23,777 bases of DNA from JBHELT01 sp046262935 (GTDB lineage: Bacteria > Actinomycetota > CADDZG01 > JAHWKV01). Location of the stretch: positions 1 through 23,777 of the forward strand of contig JBHELT010000010.1 in NCBI GenBank assembly GCA_046262935.1. Direction: 5' to 3'. Of this stretch, positions 1 through 7,252 are shown piece by piece (positions within the stretch are counted from its first letter, which is position 1; each line of letters starts with the position of its first letter). A model generated the notes under the pieces. It saw nothing but the letters and a program-made list of their open reading frames with translations. It did no database searches and was not told the origin of the DNA. The position numbers were made by a program, and so were the translations under genes.

Positions 1-2
1 AG

Positions 3-83
3 TTCGCGCGCGTGGAACTTGGCATCGAGGTTGGCCCTCAGAGTGGCGTTTATCGCTCGCAGATCCATGGCGACAAAGAGTAA
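3..83 (+). CDS. C-terminal end of an unidentified protein (5' end outside window)
   Basis: Frame 3 is open from the window edge to a TAA stop at 81-83 and gives 26 residues, including VELGIEVGPQSG, that read like normal protein. Most of the gene lies outside the window and no family can be named from this fragment. It converges on the GlpR-like gene, whose stop lies 20 bases further on. Frames 1 and 2 are also open over this short distance but give Arg/Trp-rich peptides, so frame 3 is preferred. Confidence 0.45.
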   Translation, partial: FARVELGIEVGPQSGVYRSQIHGDKE

Positions 84-102
84 CCGAACTTAGAAGAAAC
101 CT

Positions 103-594
103 TTACCAGCTAGATCCCGCGTGCAGGAATTCTTCTTGTTCGGTGCCGTAGTCATCGGTGACCAGATCTGCGTTGTCATAACCGGCCCCCTTCTGGGGAG
201 CAGTTGGGGTCCGCGTCCTAACGAGGAAGACGACGTAACCCGCCAGAAGGAGGTCGGCCACGATGTTCAGCCCGATCGCGATGGAACCGGATAAGAGTGC
301 GAAAACAGCAGTAACCGCCGAAGTGGCCAGAAGGAAGATGAACAATCGCCTTTTCAGGGCAACCATGCGGTTGCGTGAGTCTTCGTTCCTGGCATCGGCC
401 GGCTGACCAGCCTCGGGGACGACTATCCATCGGCCCCCTCCGCCGGAAAGGGGATTGGAACCAAGAGCTCGCATGCCGCGACGGAAACGCCCGATCGTGA
501 CTAAAGGAGAGGTCTGCTGTTTGGCCCTGAGGAGCGCCGGTAGGAAAACGGCTCCCCAAAGCAGCGCGAGCACGAACACCAGAAGAAACGTCAA
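103..594 (-). CDS. GlpR/SepX-like divisome-associated membrane protein
   Basis: A 163-aa protein with an N-terminal membrane segment (about residues 3-23) ending in LPALLR, a basic and polar cytoplasmic stretch with RFRRGMRALG near 36-45, then an Arg/Lys-rich patch (RNRMVALKRR, about 74-83) followed by two close membrane segments (about 83-103 and 106-126) and a polar tail. This layout matches the actinobacterial SepX/GlpR family, the membrane receptor of the gephyrin-like protein Glp in corynebacteria and a cell-division protein in Streptomyces. The locus supports this, because galU, moaC and mog lie nearby as in the usual actinobacterial GlpR neighbourhood. The start is TTG at 592-594, since no upstream ATG fits and the first membrane segment begins there. 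The gene is divergent from pepA. The assignment rests on architecture and context, not on a search. Confidence 0.6.
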   Translation of the reverse strand: MTFLLVFVLALLWGAVFLPALLRAKQQTSPLVTIGRFRRGMRALGSNPLSGGGGRWIVVPEAGQPADARNEDSRNRMVALKRRLFIFLLATSAVTAVFALLSGSIAIGLNIVADLLLAGYVVFLVRTRTPTAPQKGAGYDNADLVTDDYGTEQEEFLHAGSSW

Positions 595-732
595 AGCTTT
601 GCCTGCTCGTCCCCTTTAGAGGTTACTTGACGAAAATAGCACGCTGGGTGTTGGGGTCTTTGGATTTGGCGGCATTGGTTAGACTGCCTCGAACCCACAT
701 CTTTCACTTCTTATCGAAAGGTTTCGACCAAG

Positions 733-2226
733 ATGCCAACCTTCAAACGAGCCACCACTGCGATCAAGGCAACGAAGGCCGACCTTTTGGTGGTTGGTTG
801 TTACGAAGGAAACGTGCTGAGCGACGAGGCCAAGGTCCTCGACAAGACGTTATCGGGGGCCATCACCAAGCACCTCGCCCGTGCAAGGACCCTCGGTTTC
901 GCAGCACGTCAACCATTCAAAGGCCAGATCCGTCACGCCACAACCGTCTCGACCCTGGGCAAGATCGCCGCCCCGGAGGTGATGATCGTTGGCCTTGGGA
1001 AACAGCAACGTTCAACTGAAAACATCCGCAAAGCCGCGGGAGCAGCGGCCAGGTACAGCAATGGATATTCGTCGGTTGCCCTCGCGCTCCCAGAGGGGCC
1101 AGGGTCTACGCAGGCCGCCGTCGAAGGATTCCATCTCGGTTCATATGCATTCACCGGATATTTCTCTGCACAACCCAAGAGAACATCGCGCGTGGCTGTG
1201 ATCGGTGCCTCCAATGCCGAGATCGCTACAGGAGTCGCGATGGCGGATGCAACAGCATGGGCCCGCGACCTGGTCAACGAACCGCCGAGTGACAGATCGC
1301 CAGAGGCCTTCGCCGAGCGTGTCGCTGATCGGGCCAAGGGGACCGGCGTAAAGGTCGAGATCTTGACGGAGAAGAATATGGCTGAGCGCGGGATGAACGG
1401 CATACTCACCGTCGGACGCGGCAGCGTCAACCCGCCGAGATTCGTAACGCTGACTTACGAACCCAAGGGGGCAAAGGCGTTCGTGGGTGCTATCGGAAAG
1501 GGGATCACTTTCGACTCCGGAGGTTTGTCGCTGAAACCTGCAGCGTCGATGGAAACGATGAAGATGGATTGCACCGGTGCAGCGGCCGTGGCATCCGCGA
1601 TCTTGTCGCTGCCATATTTCGCTCCGGGCATCAAGGTCGTTGGTGCGATCGCGCTCGCAGAAAACATGCCTGGAGGAAGGGCAGTGAAACCCGGAGACGT
1701 CATCCGCCACTATGGAGGGCGAACGTCGGAGGTGCTAAACACCGATGCCGAGGGCCGTCTTGTTCTGGCAGACGCCTTGGCATGGATGGTCGAACAGCGG
1801 CCGGACGCTATGGTCGATCTTGCAACGCTAACTGGCGGCATGATGGTCGCGTTAGGACCCAAGTACGCGGGGTACTTTTCCAATCGGGCGGATCTTGCAT
1901 TGCAATTGCAGATCTCCTCGGACAAAACTGGGGAGCCCTTGTGGCAAATGCCCTTGATCGACGAATACCGAGAGAACATCGATTCGATCATCGCCGACAT
2001 CAAGAACACAGCTGGTACCACGTACGGTTCGCCCATATATGGCGCGCTGTTCTTGAAAGATTTCGTGGGCGATGTTCCATGGGCCCACATCGACATCGCC
2101 GGACCAGCATGGTCTGAGAAGGGAGAACACTTCCTTCCAGCTGGAGCAACAGGGTTCGGAGCGCGTCTTCTGATCGATTGGATCGGTCAGCGAGCAGCGA
2201 CGGCCGAAGGTAGAGACCGAGGTTGA
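733..2226 (+). CDS. pepA: Leucyl aminopeptidase (cytosol aminopeptidase, M17)
   Basis: A 497-aa M17 metallo-aminopeptidase that removes N-terminal residues such as Leu from peptides in the cytoplasm, usually as a hexamer with two metal ions per site. The N-terminal macro-like domain spans about 1-165 and the catalytic domain about 170-497. All expected residues are present with the same spacing as in E. coli PepA: GKG lysine 256, Asp261, catalytic Lys268 in GGLSLKP, Asp279 in KMDC, Asp338 and Glu340 in the signature NTDAEGR, and catalytic Arg342. The ATG at 733 has a GAAAGG Shine-Dalgarno-like sequence upstream. It is the first gene of a tight four-gene cluster; the next ORF begins one base after its stop. 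It should be catalytically active. Confidence 0.96.
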   Translation: MPTFKRATTAIKATKADLLVVGCYEGNVLSDEAKVLDKTLSGAITKHLARARTLGFAARQPFKGQIRHATTVSTLGKIAAPEVMIVGLGKQQRSTENIRKAAGAAARYSNGYSSVALALPEGPGSTQAAVEGFHLGSYAFTGYFSAQPKRTSRVAVIGASNAEIATGVAMADATAWARDLVNEPPSDRSPEAFAERVADRAKGTGVKVEILTEKNMAERGMNGILTVGRGSVNPPRFVTLTYEPKGAKAFVGAIGKGITFDSGGLSLKPAASMETMKMDCTGAAAVASAILSLPYFAPGIKVVGAIALAENMPGGRAVKPGDVIRHYGGRTSEVLNTDAEGRLVLADALAWMVEQRPDAMVDLATLTGGMMVALGPKYAGYFSNRADLALQLQISSDKTGEPLWQMPLIDEYRENIDSIIADIKNTAGTTYGSPIYGALFLKDFVGDVPWAHIDIAGPAWSEKGEHFLPAGATGFGARLLIDWIGQRAATAEGRDRG

Positions 2227-2227
2227 C

Positions 2228-2419
2228 ATGGAGATCGAAGGCCACCCAACACAGGACCTCGTCGACGAACTAGAACGTCGCGGCTCGTCGATATTCGAAG
2301 GAACAACGCAAGGCCCTCGCGACGTCATCGTCGATGGCAGTGCCGAGAACGGACTTTGGGTCTTCGTTCCCAAACAGGCCTATGACACCGAGATCGACGC
2401 CCCCCCTCCGTTCCAATGA
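2228..2419 (+). CDS. Hypothetical 63-aa acidic protein between pepA and flavin reductase
   Basis: The ATG at 2228 lies one base after the pepA stop, and the TGA stop overlaps the next start as ATGA (2416-2419), so the ORF is embedded in a translationally coupled operon. That placement is the main evidence that it is real. The product is acidic and hydrophilic, has no membrane segment or Cys motif, ends in a proline-rich tail (APPPFQ), and begins with a probable helix containing LVDELERRG. I recognise no family. The wording VIVDGSAENGLWVFVP suggests a short beta-strand pair after the helix. It may be a small partner of PepA or of the reductase, but nothing in the sequence decides this. Confidence 0.65.
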   Translation: MEIEGHPTQDLVDELERRGSSIFEGTTQGPRDVIVDGSAENGLWVFVPKQAYDTEIDAPPPFQ

Positions 2420-2901
2420 TCGACGACTCGGGTTATCGCACGGTGATGCGCAACCTCGCGGCTGGGGTAAGCATCGTGACCGCGGTCGTGGATGGTGTCC
2501 CTTACGGCATGACGGCCACCTCGTTCACCAGCGTCTCGTTGGATCCGATGCTCGTGCAGGTCTCGTTGGAGAAGTCATCGCGTACCCATCAAGCCGTTCG
2601 CGACATGACGCGCTTCGCCGTCAACATCCTTGCAGCCGACCAGGCCGAGGTTGCGCAGCGTTTCGCGGAGTCCGGAAACGACAGTTACGACCAGGTCGAT
2701 TTCTCGATGAGCCCAACGGGTTTACCGATCATCGACGGAGCGATCGGCACGTTGGAATGCGAAGTGATCGATGAGCTCGATGGGGGCGACCACACCATCT
2801 TCGTCGGCAAGGTGACCGACGGAAGCTACGACGAACAATCATCTCCCCTTCTGTATTTCCGTGGAAAGTATCGAACACTTCAGGAGGAGGACAACCAATG
2901 A
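2416..2901 (+). CDS. Flavin reductase-like FMN-binding protein
   Basis: A 161-aa single-domain protein of the flavin reductase-like family (HpaC/split-barrel fold), which binds FMN or FAD and transfers electrons from NAD(P)H, often serving a partner mono-oxygenase. Visible hallmarks are the N-terminal RNLAAGVSIVTA, then GMTATSFTSVSLDPMLVQVSL (flavin-contacting strand and turn, about 35-55), FAVNIL near 75-80, and the C-terminal HTIFVGKV with a final LYFRGKYRTL. The length is normal for the family. The start overlaps the preceding ORF as ATGA and its TGA overlaps the next start as ATGA. No mono-oxygenase is encoded nearby, so its partner and true substrate remain unknown. Confidence 0.88.
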   Translation: MIDDSGYRTVMRNLAAGVSIVTAVVDGVPYGMTATSFTSVSLDPMLVQVSLEKSSRTHQAVRDMTRFAVNILAADQAEVAQRFAESGNDSYDQVDFSMSPTGLPIIDGAIGTLECEVIDELDGGDHTIFVGKVTDGSYDEQSSPLLYFRGKYRTLQEEDNQ

Positions 2902-3068
2902 CTAAATGGGAATATGCGTCTGTGCCGATCATCCCGCATGTTGCACAAGAGATCTTGAACAACTGGGGAGAGGACGGCTGGGAGTTGGTGACTCTGATCA
3001 GTCCCCCTGACGTTGGAGGCTTGGTCGCTTACTTCAAACGCAAAAAAGGAGAATCACCAGACGCCTGA
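2898..3068 (+). CDS. DUF4177-like small protein (56 aa)
   Basis: A short ORF whose ATG overlaps the reductase stop as ATGA (2898-2901) and which ends in TGA at 3066-3068. The product begins MTKWEYASVPI, has WGEDGWELVTL near residues 23-33 and ends AYFKRKKG. The sequence closely resembles the widespread small actinobacterial proteins of the DUF4177 type, recalled as MTKWEYATVPLL...WGEDGWELV. Their function is unknown. A GGAGGA Shine-Dalgarno sequence lies at 2884-2889, about 8 bases before the ATG, inside the end of the reductase gene. It is the last gene of the pepA operon and abuts the mog stop codon directly, with no spacer. Confidence 0.85.
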   Translation: MTKWEYASVPIIPHVAQEILNNWGEDGWELVTLISPPDVGGLVAYFKRKKGESPDA

Positions 3069-3082
3069 TCAACTCTGTTGAT
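3068..3082. terminator. Possible small bidirectional hairpin at convergent gene ends
   Basis: ATCAAC-TCT-GTTGAT forms a perfect 6-bp inverted repeat with a 3-base loop exactly where the DUF4177-like gene (plus) and mog (minus) meet. It is AT-balanced, short and has no clear T-run, so it is at best a weak terminator; most of it lies inside the mog coding end. Confidence 0.25.
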
Positions 3083-3575
3083 GTTTGGTGCGCTCACCCG
3101 ATAGCAACGCGATCGCGTGGGGAAGCAGGTCGGCGATCGCCGTTAAACAATCCTGAACACCACCTGGGCTCCCAGGCAGATTCACAACCAGGGTCGAGTC
3201 GATGGTACCTGCCACCGCGCGTGACAAGGCGGCGAATCTGGTTTTGCTTTCGCTCGCCTTACGCATCGCCTCCCCCAGACCAGGGACCAAGCGGTCGCAC
3301 ACATCGGCGGTTGCCTCGGGAGTCACATCGCGTATCGCAACCCCGGTGCCACCAGTCGTCACGATCAGCCTGCTGCCTGCGCGCGCCGATGCAACGATCA
3401 CATCAGAGATGCGACCTCTTTCGTCAGGCACCACCAACGGTTGATCAACCAACGCACCCATGGAACCTAGGATGCCCACTGCAAGTGGGCCGCTTTCGTC
3501 TTTGGAGGTGCCGCTCGAAACCGAATCGCTTACCGTCACGACCGTTGCGTGTATGCCGGCCAGCGGATCGGTCAA
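3069..3575 (-). CDS. mog: Molybdopterin adenylyltransferase, MogA/MoaB family
   Basis: A 168-aa MoCF-domain protein that adenylates molybdopterin, the step before molybdate insertion in cofactor synthesis. It opens with ATVVTVSDSVSSG (10-22), has DESGP at 26-30, the TTGGTG signature at 73-78 followed by RDVTPEAT, and LPGSPGGV near the C-terminus, all typical of MogA/MoaB. The start is TTG at 3573-3575, overlapping the moaC stop (TTGA); no ATG is available upstream of the first conserved strand, so TTG is chosen. It is third in the galU-moaC-mog operon. The family also contains MoaB proteins of uncertain activity, so MogA versus MoaB is not resolved here. Confidence 0.9.
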   Translation of the reverse strand: MTDPLAGIHATVVTVSDSVSSGTSKDESGPLAVGILGSMGALVDQPLVVPDERGRISDVIVASARAGSRLIVTTGGTGVAIRDVTPEATADVCDRLVPGLGEAMRKASESKTRFAALSRAVAGTIDSTLVVNLPGSPGGVQDCLTAIADLLPHAIALLSGERTKHQQS

Positions 3576-4072
3576 CGAGGCGCCTTGAATGGACCGGACT
3601 TGCCGCCAGTCTTCGACAGCAATCTCACCTTTTCGATGCTTATCGACTTGTCCGATGCCTTACACATGTCATAAACCGTCAGCCCCGCGACACTGGCCGC
3701 AACCAATGCTTCCATCTCGACGCCCGTTCGATCATTGGTGGTGACCGTTGCGCAGATCTTGATCCCGTCGGGTTCGATGTCGAGATCAACTTCGATCCCA
3801 GAGATCGCCAAAGGGTGGCATAAGGGGATCAGTTCGTGGGTTTTCTTTGCCGCCATGATGCCGGCGATACGAGCAACCGCGATGACATCTCCCTTCGACG
3901 TAGCACCTTGTCGAATCAGTGCCAGTGTTGCCTGGTCGATGCGGACGAAAGCCTCGGCAGTGGCCTTGCGAGCGGTAACTGGCTTGGAAGAAACATCGAC
4001 CATGCGTGCAGAGCCATCGTCGGCAAGATGAGTAAGCCGAGCCTTCGCATCAGTGCTCTGACGCCTCGGCAC
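3572..4072 (-). CDS. moaC: Cyclic pyranopterin monophosphate synthase MoaC
   Basis: A 166-aa enzyme that, after MoaA, converts the GTP-derived cyclic intermediate to cyclic pyranopterin monophosphate in molybdenum-cofactor synthesis. Family landmarks are MVDVSSKPVTARKATAEA (24-41), KGDVIAVARIAGI with Lys60, THELIPLCHPL (78-88), TGVEMEALVAASVA (116-129) and YDMCKA with Asp135 and Lys138, which correspond to catalytic residues in E. coli MoaC. An extra N-terminal stretch of about 12 residues precedes the conserved LTHL. The GTG start at 4070-4072 shares one base with the galU stop (TAGTG). MoaA is not in this window. Confidence 0.95.
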   Translation of the reverse strand: MPRRQSTDAKARLTHLADDGSARMVDVSSKPVTARKATAEAFVRIDQATLALIRQGATSKGDVIAVARIAGIMAAKKTHELIPLCHPLAISGIEVDLDIEPDGIKICATVTTNDRTGVEMEALVAASVAGLTVYDMCKASDKSISIEKVRLLSKTGGKSGPFKAPR

Positions 4073-4935
4073 TATTTGCGGAATCTCTCGATGAACGATG
4101 TGAAGCTGGCACCGAGTTCAGGATGCTCGGCGCCAAGAGCAACAACAGCCTCGAGGTATCCGCCTTTCATCCCAACGTCCCACCTGCGTCCCTTGTAGTT
4201 GATGGCCTGCAACTGCCCTCTGTCGGCCAAAACTCCGAGCGCATCAGCCAGCTGGATCTCTCCGCCCGCCCCCGTGTCGAGCTTCTCGAGCACGTCGAAG
4301 ACATCTGGATGAAGCACGTACCTCCCGCTGAGTGCCAGATCGGATGGCGCGGTTGCGGGATCGGGTTTTTCGACGACTGAAAGAACGTCCATGACCGAGG
4401 CATCTGGGTCATTCGGCTCGATAGACCCATAGAAACGTATGTCATCGTGGGGGACCTGATGAACAGCCACGACGCTTCGATCGGAATCATCGAATGTAGC
4501 GATCATGTTCGCAAGGAAGTTGATGTTGGGATCGAAAACCTCATCTGGCAATAACACTACGAATGGTTCCGGTCCAACATATTCGTGAGCAACCCAAACG
4601 GCATGGCCAAGACCCAGCGGTTCGTTCTGACGCACCGAGTAGATGTCGGCCATCTCATGAAGATGCCGAACCTCTTCCAGCAATTCCAGCTTGCCAGCTC
4701 GCTGAAGAGCGCTTTCGAGTTTCTTGGCGCTAGAGAAGTGATCGGCGATGGCATCTTGTCCCTGCGATGTGACGATGCAGATGTTGGTGATACCGGCCCG
4801 CACCAGTTCCTCAACCGCGTACTGGATCACAGGCCGGTCGACGAGGGTGATCAAAGGCTTCGGCACGGCTTTAGACGCGGGGAGGAAGCGGGTACCCAAA
4901 CCCGCAGCAGGGATGACTGCTTTTCTCACCGGCAT
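4072..4935 (-). CDS. galU: UTP-glucose-1-phosphate uridylyltransferase
   Basis: A 287-aa nucleotidyltransferase making UDP-glucose from UTP and glucose-1-phosphate for envelope polysaccharide, glycolipid and trehalose pathways. The nucleotide-binding GLGTRFLPASKAVPK lies at residues 12-26, followed by LVDRPVIQYAVEE, PLGLGHAVW, LLPDEVFD and VVEKP, in family order. The length is normal. The start is the ATG at 4933-4935. There is no strong Shine-Dalgarno sequence, but an AGGAT/TAGGAT element lies about 10-15 bases upstream, so weak ribosome binding or a nearly leaderless transcript are both possible. It heads the galU-moaC-mog operon and overlaps moaC by one base; many actinobacteria have a moeA-like gene at this junction. 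Confidence 0.96.
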   Translation of the reverse strand: MPVRKAVIPAAGLGTRFLPASKAVPKPLITLVDRPVIQYAVEELVRAGITNICIVTSQGQDAIADHFSSAKKLESALQRAGKLELLEEVRHLHEMADIYSVRQNEPLGLGHAVWVAHEYVGPEPFVVLLPDEVFDPNINFLANMIATFDDSDRSVVAVHQVPHDDIRFYGSIEPNDPDASVMDVLSVVEKPDPATAPSDLALSGRYVLHPDVFDVLEKLDTGAGGEIQLADALGVLADRGQLQAINYKGRRWDVGMKGGYLEAVVALGAEHPELGASFTSFIERFRK

Positions 4936-4992
4936 CGCGGTCTAATCCTACTTGAAGCTTGGCAGTCCGCTCTCGGAGAACCCACCGGTAAC

Positions 4993-5010
4993 GCCGCTTG
5001 CTTAAGCGGC
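4993..5010 (-). terminator. Hairpin over the diguanylate cyclase stop codon
   Basis: GCCGCTT-GCTT-AAGCGGC is a perfect 7-bp GC-rich stem with a 4-base loop. It includes the TAA stop of the diguanylate cyclase (5002-5004) and lies just before galU. There is no T-run behind it in the direction of transcription, so it is a candidate terminator or mRNA 3'-end structure rather than a classic intrinsic terminator. Confidence 0.4.
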
Positions 5011-7047
5011 CTCGTCGGGCCGATGCAGAACGACCCGGTTCTTACCCGAGGCTTTGGCTGCGTACATAGCGAGGTCCGCGTTGCGAAGCAGCGTGGTCTT
5101 ATCGCTACCGTGATCTGGGAAGCAGGCAACGCCAACGGACAGCGTAACATCGACCGCAAGATCGCTTCTTTCGCCTTTGAACGGCGTCGACGCGATCTCT
5201 TGCCTGATCTTCTCCGCCGTTCTCATGCCACCTTCCGAGTCGGTTTCGGGAAGGATCAAAACGAACTCCTCGCCACCGTAGCGCGCGAACATATCGATGT
5301 CGCGTATCACGTTCTTCACCCTGCTGGCGATCTCGATAAGGACAGAGTCACCCAATTGGTGACCGTAGGTGTCGTTGAAAGTCTTGAAGTTGTCGATGTC
5401 GAATTCGATCAATGAAAATGGTCTCTTGTAACGCCTGGCTCGGTCGATCTCTTGTTCGAACTGCATCTGGAAGTAGCGATAGTTCCAGATGCTTGTAAGC
5501 CCATCCATGATCGCCAGTTTCTGCGCTTCCCTGTGCAAAAGGACGTTCTCTATCGCAACCCCAGCGTGATCGGCGAGCGACAAGATGGTCCCCATGTCGG
5601 CTTCGCTGAAGTCGCGACCATCTTCTTTGTCGAATACGGTCAGCACTCCGATGACTCTTTCTTGAGAGAACAGCGGTACAGCCAAAGCCGTTGAGAAGTT
5701 TGGCTCGCGCGGGTCAACGGCATGCTCATCGGTCCCGTTAGGAAGTCGCACCGGATTACCTGTCTCGGCTACGTAGCCACTGATCCCCTTGCCAAGTTCA
5801 AGATCGAAATCTGGGTCATCAAGACCGCGGGCAACACTCGCTGTCAGTGCATCTCGACCCGACATGAGCATGATCACACCGCGTTGCGCGCGAAGGGTAT
5901 CCATGCTCGCTTCAAGGGTGTTCTCGAGCATGCTGTCGAGATCGTGGGTCGACCGCAGGGTCTCGCCGAAGCGCGTGAAGGCGCGTTTCAGGTCCTCTCT
6001 GGATTCGCGCAGTTCCTGGATATGGATCGCGAGTCGGCGCGTCATCTCGTTGAACGAGCGAGCCAGTTGTCCAACCTCGTCTCGAGAGCGAACCTCGATA
6101 TGTTGTTCGTAGTTGCCAGCGGCGATCGCATTGGCTCCCTCGGCCAACTCCTTCAGCGGCCGAGAGATGAGTTGCGCTAGATAGAAACCAAGCACGCCTG
6201 CTGCCAACAGCGCGAACAGCAGAAGAACGAACCCGAAGGTTCTGATCCGGCTGGTGAGTTTGACGATCTCGGCCTGGGGCCGCGACATCAAAAGGGCAGC
6301 CTCTGCTACCGGGACGTCGCGTGCGATGGGACTCGCCAGTGCGAAAACGCTTTCTCCTGCGACCGACGACTTGAAGAAACCAACCTTCTCGGCGCGGGTG
6401 AGATTGACGCGTATGGGACCCTTCTCACTCACGGCCCCTTCAAGAGTGCTGGACACAGCCTTGCCCTTGATCAGCAAAGTTGCATCGACGGCGGTCTTTT
6501 CAGAAAGGGACTTCACGAAGGCATTGTCGAGGTAGTAACCGCCAACCACTGTCCACGCAACCTGGTCGGGGTGATCAGGCGATTTGATGGGTTGGATCGC
6601 CCGCGAGAAAAGCAATCTTCTGTTGGTTGGCAGATCCGAGGCCAGCAACTCTTCGCCCGACGGGGGCTTGAGGCCCGCCAGGAACTCGGACCTGGTGAGC
6701 GCATCTGAAAGTAAGTGGTCATTCGCGTCACCAACCACTATGTAATCGAGTTGATTGGTGGGCTCGGCGAGCTTGCCCAACATGTATTGCTTCAGGCCTG
6801 CATAGTCCTTGGCTTCGAGTAGTCGTTGGAAACGTTCTTCACCCGATATCAGGGCAACTCGGTCACTAGCGCTACGCACACGCTCGTCATAAACCGCAAT
6901 GGCTGCCCGTTGGGCCGGGTTCAACTCATTGAAGGTCCTGCGCTCCAATTCCCCCACGATCAGGCCGCGACCTATCAACATCGCTACCAGAAGGGGCAGA
7001 ACCACGATGCCTATGAAAAACGTGAACAGCCTCGTTTGAAGGGACAC
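5002..7047 (-). CDS. Membrane-bound sensor diguanylate cyclase (extracellular sensor-HAMP-GAF-GGDEF)
   Basis: A 681-aa protein predicted to make cyclic di-GMP from two GTP. Order: membrane segment 7-27, a large outer sensory region of about 240 residues (30-268, Cache-like in length but not matched to a family by eye), second membrane segment 269-291, HAMP linker 292-344, a helical stretch, GAF domain about 368-505, and GGDEF domain 511-677. The active-site loop is GGEEF (591-595), a functional variant of GGDEF. An RxxD inhibitory site (Arg582, Asp585) lies five residues before it, so product inhibition is expected. The GTG start at 7045-7047 is supported by a near-perfect Shine-Dalgarno sequence directly upstream. 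No EAL or HD-GYP phosphodiesterase or PilZ effector lies in the window. It is divergent from the FmdB gene. Confidence 0.95.
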   Translation of the reverse strand: MSLQTRLFTFFIGIVVLPLLVAMLIGRGLIVGELERRTFNELNPAQRAAIAVYDERVRSASDRVALISGEERFQRLLEAKDYAGLKQYMLGKLAEPTNQLDYIVVGDANDHLLSDALTRSEFLAGLKPPSGEELLASDLPTNRRLLFSRAIQPIKSPDHPDQVAWTVVGGYYLDNAFVKSLSEKTAVDATLLIKGKAVSSTLEGAVSEKGPIRVNLTRAEKVGFFKSSVAGESVFALASPIARDVPVAEAALLMSRPQAEIVKLTSRIRTFGFVLLLFALLAAGVLGFYLAQLISRPLKELAEGANAIAAGNYEQHIEVRSRDEVGQLARSFNEMTRRLAIHIQELRESREDLKRAFTRFGETLRSTHDLDSMLENTLEASMDTLRAQRGVIMLMSGRDALTASVARGLDDPDFDLELGKGISGYVAETGNPVRLPNGTDEHAVDPREPNFSTALAVPLFSQERVIGVLTVFDKEDGRDFSEADMGTILSLADHAGVAIENVLLHREAQKLAIMDGLTSIWNYRYFQMQFEQEIDRARRYKRPFSLIEFDIDNFKTFNDTYGHQLGDSVLIEIASRVKNVIRDIDMFARYGGEEFVLILPETDSEGGMRTAEKIRQEIASTPFKGERSDLAVDVTLSVGVACFPDHGSDKTTLLRNADLAMYAAKASGKNRVVLHRPDEAA

Positions 7048-7057
7048 ATCACCTCCT
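7048..7057 (-). promoter_or_regulatory. Strong Shine-Dalgarno sequence of the diguanylate cyclase
   Basis: On the minus strand AGGAGGTGAT lies immediately before the GTG start. It is an essentially full complement of the 16S rRNA 3' end, stronger than other ribosome sites in this window. It decides the GTG start over an out-of-frame ATG that overlaps the same position. Confidence 0.7.
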
Positions 7058-7242
7058 CGGCATCAGTAGCCGAAGCAACCTTTCAACTAAATGATTCGAC
7101 GCGTTAGCTAAGCCACTTGACCCATGGAAAGGCTCCCCCATCTGTGTGAGGTCCCCTCTCGATACGCTCCGCTTAGCCTTAAAGCCGCATTCGACTGCCA
7201 TACTAATATCCGGTCCGTCCTGAGCCGGACACAAACTGCCTT

Positions 7243-7247
7243 GGAGG
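7243..7247 (+). promoter_or_regulatory. Shine-Dalgarno sequence pointing to a CTG start
   Basis: GGAGG is followed after 5 bases by CTG (7253-7255), the codon where FmdB-family proteins normally have their initiator Met before PTYEY. No ATG, GTG or TTG in frame lies at a suitable distance; an in-frame TTG at 7241 overlaps the site itself. Confidence 0.6.
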
Positions 7248-7252
7248 TTGAA

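Noticed and set aside
2416..3068. A flavin-dependent mono-oxygenase system around the flavin reductase
   Set aside because: No oxygenase component lies in the window; only PepA and two small proteins are coupled to it.
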